64,000 nucleotides of DNA from an uncultured Oscillospiraceae bacterium (GTDB lineage Bacteria; Bacillota; Clostridia; Oscillospirales; Oscillospiraceae). The position numbers and the translations under genes are program-made. Below the pieces are notes generated by a model, which ran no database searches, had not been told where the DNA came from, and saw only the letters and a list, made by a program, of their open reading frames with translations. Below are positions 42,064 through 51,561 of the stretch, in pieces; position 1 is the stretch's first letter, and the number at the start of each line of letters is the position of its first letter. The stretch spans positions 1 to 64,000 of the forward strand of contig CAKTNN010000003.1 in NCBI GenBank assembly GCA_934589065.1. Direction: 5' to 3'.

Positions 42064-42155
42064 AAAGACTGTCCTCCACACCCGCCCAGTCTCTGTGTCT
42101 CCAAAAAAGCTACAATTTGTAACCAATCGGGACGGCTTTCCGATAGAATGTCATA

Positions 42156-42183
42156 ATTATATATTTTTTCTTTAAAAAGTCAA
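42156..42183 (-). promoter_or_regulatory. Promoter of the G5/3D gene
   Basis: On the minus strand TTGACT (42178-42183), a 16-base spacer and TATAAT (42156-42161); the leader is ~85 bases. Confidence 0.65.
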
Positions 42184-42299
42184 GTTTTTTCGAGTTCTAA
42201 ATACTTTGCAAAACATTTTGAATCCGATCTATTTGCCTCGCATTTTGCGGGATATCCACGAATAGTTACATTTTGTAATAAAATTTGTCGAAAGAAAAA

Positions 42300-42330
42300 G
42301 CCCCTCTCCGTGGGGGAGAGGGGCGGTGCG
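42300..42330 (-). terminator. Terminator of the ABC importer operon
   Basis: GCCCCTCTCC (42300-42309) pairs with GGAGAGGGGC (42315-42324). On the minus strand the hairpin is followed by TTTTTCTTTC. Confidence 0.85.
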
Positions 42331-42380
42331 CCGCCGCGGCGGGGGAAGAAGAAGTGCAGAAAACACGACGCAGTCCCATG

Positions 42381-42950
42381 TTACAGGGCAAGCGTCTTGG
42401 TAATGCCCAGCATTTCGGCATCCTCCGGGCGGTGGGTAACCAGCAGGAGGGTGGCATCCGGACAATGGGAAAGAATGGCGTCCACGCAGCGCCTGACGGC
42501 GGCCTCGTCCAGCCCCGTAAAGGGCTCATCCAGAACCAGCAGCTCCGGCTGTGCCAGAATCGCCCGGGCCAGGGCAACTCTGCGGGCCATGCCGCCGGAC
42601 AGCTGAGAAGCGGGAAGATTGACTGCGTCCCAAATTCCCAGCTGGGAAAGAATTTTTGCAATGGCGTCCTGGCTTGCATTGCGGCCCAGGGCCATGCGGA
42701 GGTTTCCCATGACGGTAAGATTCCGGCAAAGGCGATCCTCCTGGAATACCGCGGCTTTTCGTTCCGGCACGCCGGTAACGGTTCCGGCATCTGGGGTTTC
42801 CAGCCCCAGAATCAGCCGCAAAAGGGTGGTTTTTCCCCGGCCCGAGGGGGCGAGAATGGCATAGCGCGCTCCATCTTCAAAGGTTTGGGAAAAGCCTTGC
42901 AGGATGGTCTTTTCTCCGTAGGACTTGGTAATATCTTTCAGAACAATCAT
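42381..42950 (-). CDS. ABC importer ATPase (TauB/SsuB-like, short)
   Basis: 189 residues from ATG 42950 (AGGAGTGCC). Walker A is LAPSGRGKTTLLRLI (APSGRGKT instead of the common GPSGCGKT), Q-loop AVFQEDRL, signature LSGGMARRVALARAI, Walker B LLVLDEPFTGLD and the switch His in LVTHRPED. At 189 residues it is shorter than the usual ~250, lacking the C-terminal extension. Last gene of the SBP-permease-ATPase operon; it powers import of a TauA-type ligand. Confidence 0.9.
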   Translation of the reverse strand: MIVLKDITKSYGEKTILQGFSQTFEDGARYAILAPSGRGKTTLLRLILGLETPDAGTVTGVPERKAAVFQEDRLCRNLTVMGNLRMALGRNASQDAIAKILSQLGIWDAVNLPASQLSGGMARRVALARAILAQPELLVLDEPFTGLDEAAVRRCVDAILSHCPDATLLLVTHRPEDAEMLGITKTLAL

Positions 42951-42960
42951 GGCACTCCTC

Positions 42961-43725
42961 CTAAGCCGCCCGTTCCAGGGCCCGGAAAAGCCAATCCAGC
43001 AGCAGGAGGAACACCTTTTCAAAGCAGGCGCTGATGACAACAATAATCACCGTCCAGGAGAAAAGGTCGGCAATTTCCAGATAGACCTTGGCATCGTACA
43101 GCATCCCTCCGATGGAATGGGAGGTGACGGCAATGACCTCGGCAGCCACGCCGGACTTCCAGCACATTCCCAGGGCCACCCGGCTGCCGGAGCGGAGGCT
43201 TGGGGCCAGGGTGGGCAGATAAATGCCGGGAATCTGGCGGTGCAGAGGAATGCGGAAGACCTTCGCCATTTCCTTTAATCGGGGGTCGGCGTTTTTGATT
43301 CCCTGCAGGGCGTTTGCGTAGAGTACCGGCAGCACCATCAGGAAGGAGATAAAGGTGCTCAGGCGTTTGCCGGAGAGCCATAGCAGGGCAATGACAATAA
43401 AGGAGGCCACCGGCACAGACTGCACCGCCACAATGTAGGGCCGCAGCAGCGCCTCGACTACAGGGGAAAGGGCACTGAGGGCAGCCAGTACCAGAGCCAG
43501 CCCAAAGGCCAGTAAAAAGCCAAGGCTGATGCGCTGAAAGGTAAAACCGATGGCCTGCCAGGTTTCCGGCAGCCACATTAGCTGCCACAGCCGCCGGGCG
43601 ACCTGGATGGGCCCCACCAGCAGCAGCCGGTTGTGCAGCGCCAGGGCAGCCAGCTGCCAGACAGCCAGAGCCAGCAGCACCGAAAGAATGCGCAGACTTT
43701 TGGGCGTTTTCGGATCAGACGCCAT
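42961..43725 (-). CDS. ABC importer permease (TauC/SsuC-like)
   Basis: 254 residues from ATG 43725; the frame extends upstream into the binding-protein gene. Six hydrophobic segments (for example RILSVLLALAVWQLAALAL, SFIVIALLWLSGK) and the EAA-type loop around GIKNADPRLKEMAKVFRIPL mark a binding-protein-dependent permease of the taurine/nitrate/sulfonate group. The start overlaps the binding-protein stop by 11 bases. Confidence 0.9.
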   Translation of the reverse strand: MASDPKTPKSLRILSVLLALAVWQLAALALHNRLLLVGPIQVARRLWQLMWLPETWQAIGFTFQRISLGFLLAFGLALVLAALSALSPVVEALLRPYIVAVQSVPVASFIVIALLWLSGKRLSTFISFLMVLPVLYANALQGIKNADPRLKEMAKVFRIPLHRQIPGIYLPTLAPSLRSGSRVALGMCWKSGVAAEVIAVTSHSIGGMLYDAKVYLEIADLFSWTVIIVVISACFEKVFLLLLDWLFRALERAA

Positions 43726-44770
43726 AGTAGAAATCGTCGCCGGGCAGATTGCCGCCAACGGCCTTGGGGTTCTGCTCAAAGAGCACATTCAGGCAGCCGC
43801 TGAGGGCAGCCTTCATTTCGGCACCGGTGATGCACACGATGTTGCACTGTGGAATGGCCTTTTTGGCAACGGCGGCCTTGACAATGTCATACTTGCCGCA
43901 GAGTTCGCCTGCTTCCTCGGGGTTCTCGTTGACCCAGGAAGCGCTGGCGGCAAAATCAGCCAGGAATTGTTCCACAGCCTCGGGGTTTTCCTCTGCGAAC
44001 TGGGTGCGCACCAGAATACAGGCGGTGGTGCACAGGCTGCCGGAGCCAACCTTTTCCCATTCCTCGGACAGGGAAAGCTTTACCTGGAAGCCTTCCCCCA
44101 GCTGACCGGCGGCAGCGATCACATAAGGCTGAGGCAGCATGGCAACGCCGCTGCCCTCGGCATTCAGAACGGCGACCACCTCGCTGGGCTCGCTCTTAAA
44201 GTCCAGGGTGACATCCTTGTCGGGATCCAGGCCATTCTGGGTCAGTACGTAGCGCAGGAAGTATTCGGGGGTGGAGCCCTTGCCGGTGGCATAGATGGTC
44301 TTGCCCTTCAAATCGGCAACGGAGGAGATTTCATCCGTGCCGTACTCTGCCAGGTACAGCACACCCAGCACGTTGACAGCCAGAGCCTTTACGCCGCCCT
44401 CGGTCTTGTTATAGAGAACGGAGGCAAGGTTGGAGGGGACGGAAACGATGTCCAGCTCTCCCTGCAGAAGTAGTGGCGTCAGCTCATCGGCGGCGCCTTT
44501 GATGGTGTAGCTATAGGGGGAGGCGGCATTCTGGTCGGCATCGTCAAAGAGCTTTACCATGCCAATGCCGGTGGGGCCGGTCATAGCGCCCAGACGGACG
44601 GGGGCGGCTTTTGCAGGTGCTTCGGTGGCAGCCTCGGTAGTGGCTTCGGCAGTGGGTGCAGCGGTGGTTTCCGTGGCCTGAGTGGTTTCCGGGGCAGCGG
44701 TGGTGCCGCAGGCGGCAAGCATGGAAACCAGCAGTGCCAGCAGGCACAGGGCAGCAGTCAGTTTTTTCAT
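43715..44770 (-). CDS. ABC importer substrate-binding lipoprotein (TauA/SsuA/THI5-like)
   Basis: 351 residues. A lipoprotein signal ends in the lipobox LAAC (Cys21), then a Thr/Ala/Glu-rich linker (TTQATETTAAPTAEATTEAA). The binding domain is of the NMT1/THI5/TauA type: GAMTGPTGIGMVKLFDDA, ELDIVSVPSNLASVLYNKT and DLKGKTIYATGKGSTPEYFL. The ligand may be a sulfonate, nitrate or pyrimidine precursor and cannot be chosen from sequence. It is the first gene of a three-gene importer operon. Confidence 0.9.
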   Translation of the reverse strand: MKKLTAALCLLALLVSMLAACGTTAAPETTQATETTAAPTAEATTEAATEAPAKAAPVRLGAMTGPTGIGMVKLFDDADQNAASPYSYTIKGAADELTPLLLQGELDIVSVPSNLASVLYNKTEGGVKALAVNVLGVLYLAEYGTDEISSVADLKGKTIYATGKGSTPEYFLRYVLTQNGLDPDKDVTLDFKSEPSEVVAVLNAEGSGVAMLPQPYVIAAAGQLGEGFQVKLSLSEEWEKVGSGSLCTTACILVRTQFAEENPEAVEQFLADFAASASWVNENPEEAGELCGKYDIVKAAVAKKAIPQCNIVCITGAEMKAALSGCLNVLFEQNPKAVGGNLPGDDFYYGV

Positions 44771-44853
44771 GATTTCGTACCTTCTCTCTGGGGATGCCGC
44801 AGCATCGCCCGGTATTCTTTTGGGAGTCTACCCGCATTGTACAATAAAAGAAA

Positions 44854-44889
44854 GCAGGTTTTCTGTTGCATCCGCAACAGAAAACCTGC
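44854..44889 (-). terminator. Terminator of the DUF1292 gene
   Basis: GCAGGTTTTCTGTTGC, loop ATCC, and the exact 16-base complement. On the minus strand TTTCTTTTAT follows. It also sits just before the importer promoter. Confidence 0.85.
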
Positions 44890-44903
44890 CGTTGGGGCTT
44901 GGC

Positions 44904-45197
44904 TTACTCCTCGAAGGTCAGCACATCCTTGTATTTCTCTTTGAAGATGTCGTACACCGCATTCAGAATGGCTTCATCCTGGACGGAGATGTAGTTTTCG
45001 GTTTCCTCGTCCACCGGCTCAACCTCCAGAATCACCACATCCGTGGCGGCTTCTTCGGCAGGCAGCAGCAGGAGGTATTCCTTGCCCTGGTAGGGAATGC
45101 AGTCGAGATATTCAAAATCGGTATCCTGACCGTTTTCGTCCGTCAGGGTGAGGATGCTGGTTTCTTCTTCTTCGTTTTCCAAAATTTCGTTGTCCAT
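44904..45197 (-). CDS. DUF1292 domain-containing protein
   Basis: 97 acidic residues. The stretch ILTLTDENGQDTDFEYLDCI followed by QGKEYLLLLP is the DUF1292 core found in many Firmicutes; the function is unknown. In most Clostridia DUF1292 genes sit near ruvX/yqgF and alaS; here it is alone with its own promoter and terminator. Ribosome site AAAGGAGCCCATTACT. Confidence 0.85.
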   Translation of the reverse strand: MDNEILENEEEETSILTLTDENGQDTDFEYLDCIPYQGKEYLLLLPAEEAATDVVILEVEPVDEETENYISVQDEAILNAVYDIFKEKYKDVLTFEE

Positions 45198-45227
45198 AGT
45201 AATGGGCTCCTTTCAGGTTGTGGCATC

Positions 45228-45256
45228 ATTATATCGGATAGACGGTGGAAAAGCAA
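45228..45256 (-). promoter_or_regulatory. Promoter of the DUF1292 gene
   Basis: On the minus strand TTGCTT (45251-45256), a 17-base spacer and TATAAT (45228-45233), the same two hexamers as the TetR gene promoter. Confidence 0.6.
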
Positions 45257-45546
45257 GTAGAAAAGGGGGATTTGAAACGGGAAAGCTGGGTTTTCCGGTA
45301 ATTGTAAAGGCGAACGGAAATCCGGCAGGCAAAGCGATCAGCACGGTGACCGCCGCCTTCCCGGTGCTTAATGACATTTCGGGCCGAAAAAACGGCATTT
45401 CACGCCGCAGTGAGATCCGCAACCGGAATCTGTGATAAAATGCAGATATACGTCCATCGGAAAAGTTGGAAAGCAGCACTGGCTGTACCGCCTTTTCGGA
45501 CGGAATAATTACCACACCTGCCAGGGTGGAAAGTGAGGGATTTTCA
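45257..45546. other. Gene-free region before the sortase cassette
   Basis: About 290 bases with no credible gene. A GTGATAAAATGC near 45432-45443 could be a -10 for the rightward cassette but has no good -35. GCCTTTTCGGACGG near 45490 may fold. Nothing recognisable as a known riboswitch was seen. Confidence 0.4.
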
Positions 45547-46605
45547 ATGAAACGATTCCGGAATGAAAAAGGGAGAATGCTGTCACTGCTACTGAGCCTG
45601 GTGCTGACGGTGGGCCTGATCTATGCCAATGCTGTGCCGGCATCTGCGGCACAGGGGGACACCTATTCTTTTACCCATGCCTACGACTGTCAGAGAACGC
45701 CAGCGTATCCCAAAAAAGGGGATACTTTTCAGGCATCCGGTTTTCGTACTCCACTGGATGCAGCCGGACATTACATTGACGGGGAGATTAACGCGAGCTA
45801 CGCATGGATGCTGACATCTCTGGGAAACTTCGGTGGTGTTGCTTCTCCGTCCGCCAATCTTACTTCGATCGTTAATCATGTTGCCGCAACGTATGGCGTC
45901 GCAGCAGCAAATGTAGAGGTATTTCAACTGACAAAGGATGGCAGCGATATTGCAAAAGGCGTTATTTTTGCCCGGTCTCCTGAATTGACTGCTTTTCTAG
46001 GCGATAACTGGAACGGAGACGGAAGTACCTACCTGCTCAGCAGTTCCACATTAACCAATCCCACAACGGTAACGATCTCCCAGGATGTGACAACCGGTTT
46101 TGCGCCGTCACACACCCATAGCTGGGCTTCTGTCACCTCCGGCAATGGCACAAAAGAAGCGTCTGCCGCCATCACCTGCCCCGGCTGCGGCGAAACTCTG
46201 AAGGTTACCCTGACTGCCTCTGATGTGATTTTGCCTGGCGAGGTGTTTACTGCCAAAATTGGAACAGAACCGTCCAGCGTGTCCTCCGTGCGCAGTTCCG
46301 CCTCTCCGCTAACCGTTTCCAAGACGCCGGGTTATAAATATTCCGCCACCGGCAGCGACTTTGCCGCTATTGACCCCGACAACTTCACGGCTAAGACCGG
46401 CTTCTATCAGGCCAGTATTCTGGTAATGGACGGCAACGAAACGGTAGAGAATTTGTATGTTCGCTATGCCGCCAGCGACCCGACGATCACCGCCGCTACC
46501 GGGGATGACCGTCCTATCGGAATGGCGTTTATTGGGATGGCGTTCTTCGGCGCCATGGCAGCTGCCGCGTTTGTCCTTGACGGCAAGCGCAAGGGTCGCC
46601 GCTGA
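45547..46605 (+). CDS. Secreted surface protein with sortase-like TAATGD tail
   Basis: 352 residues from ATG 45547 (GTGAGGGATTTTCA). Signal peptide ~1-36 (MLSLLLSLVLTVGLIYANAV, then PASAA). The mature part (~37-310) has no family I recognise; it includes a CPGCGE knuckle (~residue 210). The C-terminus reads TAATGDD (Thr at ~318), then a hydrophobic helix MAFIGMAFFGAMAAAAFVL and the basic tail DGKRKGRR. This is the layout of a sortase sorting signal (motif, helix, basic end) with the TGD form seen in clostridial variants of LPxTG. A class B sortase gene starts 79 bases later, so the two are a likely enzyme/substrate pair. Confidence 0.82.
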   Translation: MKRFRNEKGRMLSLLLSLVLTVGLIYANAVPASAAQGDTYSFTHAYDCQRTPAYPKKGDTFQASGFRTPLDAAGHYIDGEINASYAWMLTSLGNFGGVASPSANLTSIVNHVAATYGVAAANVEVFQLTKDGSDIAKGVIFARSPELTAFLGDNWNGDGSTYLLSSSTLTNPTTVTISQDVTTGFAPSHTHSWASVTSGNGTKEASAAITCPGCGETLKVTLTASDVILPGEVFTAKIGTEPSSVSSVRSSASPLTVSKTPGYKYSATGSDFAAIDPDNFTAKTGFYQASILVMDGNETVENLYVRYAASDPTITAATGDDRPIGMAFIGMAFFGAMAAAAFVLDGKRKGRR

Positions 46606-46683
46606 TTTCACCAAGCATCCACATTCCACCTCTGGGGCGGCAACGATTGCCGCCCCAAATGCATAAGCCACAAGGGGGCGCCT

Positions 46684-47550
46684 ATGCCGAAATACCATGG
46701 AAAATACCTCAGAGCATCTCACCGCCCCCTCCTATGGATTGGCATAGGAGGCAGTATTCTGGCGCTGGTGTGTGCCTGCATCATTGTAAAATTTCTCTAC
46801 GGGGCAATGAAGGCCAGCAATACCCGCCATCAGACGATTGAAGCCTATGTTATTCCCCCGTCGTCCGAACCGGAGCCCACAGTCCCGCCGCAAACCCAGA
46901 GTGAGCCGACTCCCGGCCCTGAAGAAGAAACCCAGGAAACCACAAATCCCCTCATTATCCCCACCCAGCCACCCAGATTTCCTGCCATCGACTTTGATGG
47001 CCTGCGAGGGAAAAACGGGGATGTTGTTGCTTGGCTTCAAATCCCGGCGCTGGAGATGATCAACTATCCGGTGGTGCTGGGCAGGGACAATGCCTACTAC
47101 ACCACCCATGCCTGGGACGGAGAAGAAAGCGAAAACGGCGCAATTTTTCTGGACTTCCGGAATCAGGGAGACTTTTCCCAAATGCACAACATTCTCTACG
47201 GACACTGCATGAAAGATGGCTCCATGTTTCAGTCCCTGGGGAAATGGGAGGGCACAAGCTTCTACAATACCAGTGACAAAACCGTCCTTCTTTATCTTCC
47301 GGAAGAGACCAGAGTTTATAAAATCTTTGCCGTGGAGCGAGTCAATGCCCTGGACAACCGGGTTTACAGAACGGATTATACCCCTGATGAAATCTGGGAA
47401 GAAGTTCTGAGCGAAACCCTGCGCAAGTCTCAGCACAATGCCGCACCGGAGTTGACTGCCCAATCGGAGGTTTTGACCCTTTCCACCTGCGTAGGCGACA
47501 TGGACCGTCTGGTAGTTCATAGCGTGTGCGTCGAGCATGTGCCATTATAA
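46684..47550 (+). CDS. Class B sortase
   Basis: 288 residues. N-terminal membrane anchor ~17-38, a Pro/Glu/Thr-rich stalk ~57-98 and the sortase domain from ~110. Catalytic residues: His174 in ILYGHCMKDGSMF, Cys269 in VLTLSTCVGD and Arg275 (DRLVVHS). SrtB enzymes usually read YGHNMK; here a Cys follows the His. The enzyme joins surface proteins to peptidoglycan or to each other. The only substrate candidate in the window is the protein just upstream. Confidence 0.93.
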   Translation: MPKYHGKYLRASHRPLLWIGIGGSILALVCACIIVKFLYGAMKASNTRHQTIEAYVIPPSSEPEPTVPPQTQSEPTPGPEEETQETTNPLIIPTQPPRFPAIDFDGLRGKNGDVVAWLQIPALEMINYPVVLGRDNAYYTTHAWDGEESENGAIFLDFRNQGDFSQMHNILYGHCMKDGSMFQSLGKWEGTSFYNTSDKTVLLYLPEETRVYKIFAVERVNALDNRVYRTDYTPDEIWEEVLSETLRKSQHNAAPELTAQSEVLTLSTCVGDMDRLVVHSVCVEHVPL

Positions 47551-47620
47551 AATCTTGCGGAAAACGTTTTTTGCTGATATACTGATGGTAACATCTTGCT
47601 TGTGAGGGGAGGAAACTGCC

Positions 47621-48346
47621 GTGGTGAACATCGCGGTTTGTGACGATAACAGCGTGGAATTGTCCCATGTGACAATGCTGCTGAAGCAATATCAGGCACA
47701 GCACTGTCTTGCGGTCCGCACCGACGTATTTTCCAACGCCATTGACCTGATGAACGCGATACACAGCGTCAATTATCAGCTGTTGCTTTTGGATATCCTG
47801 ATGCCGGGCTTCTCAGGCATTCAGGCTGCCCGGGAGATCCGCACCTTTGACAGCGAAACAAAGATCATCTTCCTTACTTCCTCCCCGGAATATGCCGTGG
47901 AAAGCTATAGCGTGGATGCGTTTTACTATCTGCTCAAGCCAGTCAGGGAAGAGGATCTTTTTCCCGTTCTGGATCGCTTGCTGCGACAGTTCCAGCAGGC
48001 AGAGGATGCCCTCCTGCTGACCTTTCCCTCGGGGGTAATACGCCTGCCCTACTCCCGCCTGGAAGTTTTAGAGGTCAACAGCAAACGCCTGCTGTTTTAT
48101 CTGAACGACGGCTCCATTCAGAAGGTCTCCGGCACTATGACACAGTACGAGCCCCAGCTGCTGGAGCGCAGAGAATTTGTAAAGGTGCACCGCTCCTATC
48201 TTGTGAATATGGACTACATTCGGAATTTGAAAGGGAATGTGCTGGTCACCTGTTCCGGGGTAACTGTTCCCGTCTCCCGGCTTCTTTCCAGTCAGGTACA
48301 CAAGACTTATATGGATTTCCTGTTTCAGGAGGAGCGGCAGTTATGA
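47621..48346 (+). CDS. LytTR-type response regulator (AgrA/VirR-like)
   Basis: 241 residues from GTG 47621 (a second GTG follows; ribosome site AGGGGAGG). Receiver: IAVCDDN, phospho-acceptor Asp ~58 (LLLLDILMPG), Lys in YLLKPV. The C-terminal LytTR DNA-binding domain has FVKVHRSYLVNMDYIRNLKG. It overlaps the following kinase gene by 4 bases. It probably controls the surface protein/sortase pair or its own operon; no binding repeat was identified with certainty. Confidence 0.92.
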   Translation: MVNIAVCDDNSVELSHVTMLLKQYQAQHCLAVRTDVFSNAIDLMNAIHSVNYQLLLLDILMPGFSGIQAAREIRTFDSETKIIFLTSSPEYAVESYSVDAFYYLLKPVREEDLFPVLDRLLRQFQQAEDALLLTFPSGVIRLPYSRLEVLEVNSKRLLFYLNDGSIQKVSGTMTQYEPQLLERREFVKVHRSYLVNMDYIRNLKGNVLVTCSGVTVPVSRLLSSQVHKTYMDFLFQEERQL

Positions 48347-49629
48347 AGCTTCTGACTGTTTGGGGTGTATTCAATTACGGTCTTGTGCTGCTCTACGGCC
48401 TATTTCTCAGCGTGTTTATTGCGGGCGGCTGGAAAAACGACAGTCAATGCCGCCTGACGATTGTTCTGTGCCCTGTTTTCCTCCTGATCCAGACTCTCTG
48501 TTGGCTGCTTCTGGGCGAAGCCACAGTCAAAAAGCTCTATCCGCTGATCGTGCATCTGCCGCTGGTACTGATCCTGATTTTCGGGCTTAAAAAATCGGTG
48601 TGCGTTTCTGTCGTCAGTGTGCTTACGGCCTACCTATGCTGTCAACTGCCCCACTGGGGGAATATCGCCGTAGCCGCCATAACACACTCGGCGCTGGCAG
48701 GGGAGATCACCTACAGTCTGCTTATCGGACCGCTGTTTTTTCTGCTGCTGCGCTATTTCGTAAAGCCTGCCCACAGTGCTATGACCTACTCCCAGCAGTC
48801 GCTTTTGCTGTTTGGAAGCCTCCCTGCAGTATACTATTTGTTTGATTACGCCACCACCATCTATTCCGACTCCCTATACGCCGGAATTCCGGCAGTGAAT
48901 GAACTGATCCCTACGGTTCTGATCCTGTTCTATGTGGTTTTTCTGACAGCATACCACCATGAGACCCAGGAACGCACAAAGGCAGAGCTGCAAAGCTCTG
49001 CACAGGCCTCGCTGGTCAAGCAGGCACAAAAAGAGATGGATGCGCTGCGTCAAGCGCAGACGCAGGCCACGATCTACCGGCACGATATGCGTCACCATCT
49101 GAACATGATCAGCGGCTATTTGGATGCCGGAAAATCCGAGCAGGCCCTTGCCTATATCCGCAAGGCCCGGGAGGATATTACATCCGTTTCCGTTAGGCAA
49201 TTCTGTAAGAATGAGACCATAAATCTGATTTGCTCCTCTTTTGCGGACAAAGCTGCCCGCATGAAGGTTCGGTTGACCGTTGACGCACGGCTGCCGGAGA
49301 CGCTTGCCTTCTCCGATACGGAACTTTGCGCGATTCTCTCCAATGGCCTGGAAAATGCTCTCCACGCAGTCTCGCAGTTGGAGAATCCGGACAGATGGAT
49401 CACGCTGTGCTGTGGCATCAAACGCAATCAGCTGCTGATTGAAATTAAAAACGCCTATGCCGGAAGCTTTGCCATGGAGGATGGACTACCGGTAACTGCC
49501 GAAGCGGGCCACGGCTACGGCTGCCGCAGCATCCGTGCCATCGTGCTTCAGCATGACGGCCTGTACGCCTTTCTTCCGGAAAACGGCATCTTTACCCTTC
49601 AAATCGCCCTGCCTCTGCCTCCAACGTGA
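48343..49629 (+). CDS. GHKL-type sensor kinase (AgrC-like)
   Basis: 428 residues. About six membrane segments to ~205, then a helical dimer domain with the phospho-acceptor His247 in IYRHDMRHHLNMISGYL. A GHKL ATPase follows with SNGLENALHAV and GYGCRSIRAIV. AgrC-type kinases sense peptides or envelope cues; no pheromone gene was found in the adjacent bases. It is translationally coupled to the regulator and ends the sortase cassette. Confidence 0.92.
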   Translation: MKLLTVWGVFNYGLVLLYGLFLSVFIAGGWKNDSQCRLTIVLCPVFLLIQTLCWLLLGEATVKKLYPLIVHLPLVLILIFGLKKSVCVSVVSVLTAYLCCQLPHWGNIAVAAITHSALAGEITYSLLIGPLFFLLLRYFVKPAHSAMTYSQQSLLLFGSLPAVYYLFDYATTIYSDSLYAGIPAVNELIPTVLILFYVVFLTAYHHETQERTKAELQSSAQASLVKQAQKEMDALRQAQTQATIYRHDMRHHLNMISGYLDAGKSEQALAYIRKAREDITSVSVRQFCKNETINLICSSFADKAARMKVRLTVDARLPETLAFSDTELCAILSNGLENALHAVSQLENPDRWITLCCGIKRNQLLIEIKNAYAGSFAMEDGLPVTAEAGHGYGCRSIRAIVLQHDGLYAFLPENGIFTLQIALPLPPT

Positions 49630-49660
49630 CATACCACACATATATATTGCGATTTGAGCA

Positions 49661-49709
49661 AAAAAACACAGCCTATCCCCTTTGAGGAGACCAGGCTGTG
49701 GATTTTTTA
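49661..49709. terminator. Bidirectional terminator between the sensor kinase and fumC
   Basis: CACAGCCT (49667-49674) pairs with AGGCTGTG (49693-49700), flanked by an A-run before and GATTTTTT after, serving both convergent genes. Confidence 0.8.
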
Positions 49710-51086
<1,377 letters not shown>

Positions 51087-51111
51087 AGGTCGGCCTCCTG
51101 TTTTTTCTTCC

Positions 51112-51140
51112 ATATTACTCCCTGGGGCCCGGCCTGTCAA
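51112..51140 (-). promoter_or_regulatory. Promoter of fumC
   Basis: On the minus strand TTGACA (51135-51140), a 17-base spacer and TAATAT (51112-51117). Confidence 0.65.
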
Positions 51141-51153
51141 CGGCGGTTTTCCC

Positions 51154-51182
51154 TTTACTTTCTGCAGACAATGGGGTAGAAT
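51154..51182 (+). promoter_or_regulatory. Promoter of the 105-residue protein/gluQ operon
   Basis: TTTACT (51154-51159), a 17-base spacer and TAGAAT (51177-51182), back to back with the fumC promoter. Confidence 0.55.
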
Positions 51183-51243
51183 AACAGAAAGATTTTGTGC
51201 AGGGCACGCCCTGCCCTCAATGCACCGCAGGAGGATGGGAACG

Positions 51244-51561
51244 ATGTTTGATAATCCCAGAAAGGAACTGGAACGGCTCCAGCAGGAGCTTTTGGCTGCC
51301 GAAGAGCCGGAAAAGCCGGAGGAGGACTACACTGCGCCCCTGGAATGGGACGAGGAGGAGCGGGAGCCCCTGTCCCACAGCTATACCGAGGATGCGGATG
51401 ATACCCGGATTTGGGAAATGCCGGAGGAACCGGAAAAGGAGACTCCGGAGGAGCCGGAAAAGCCCCCGAAAAAGCACTATGTGGGCCTGAAATTCGCTAT
51501 CGCCCTGGAGCTTTTGGGCATTGCGGCGCTATTTTGGTGGTGGTATCTATGGATTCGGTAA
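51244..51561 (+). CDS. Small acidic membrane-anchored protein, function unknown
   Basis: 105 residues from ATG 51244 (AGGAGGATGGGAACG). Residues 1-80 are very rich in Glu and Pro (PEEPEKETPEEPEKPPKK). A single membrane helix follows (FAIALELLGIAALFWWWYL), ending IR. It overlaps the gluQ start by 13 bases and likely acts in the same operon. No family recognised. Confidence 0.75.
   Translation: MFDNPRKELERLQQELLAAEEPEKPEEDYTAPLEWDEEEREPLSHSYTEDADDTRIWEMPEEPEKETPEEPEKPPKKHYVGLKFAIALELLGIAALFWWWYLWIR

Noticed and set aside
42064-42155. Cyclic di-AMP (ydaO) riboswitch before the G5/3D gene
   Set aside because: These riboswitches are often found before such genes, but the ~85-base leader is too short and lacks the conserved core.
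45400-45546. Riboswitch before the sortase cassette
   Set aside because: Some pairing is visible but no known riboswitch core (cyclic di-GMP, cobalamin, glycine) could be matched.
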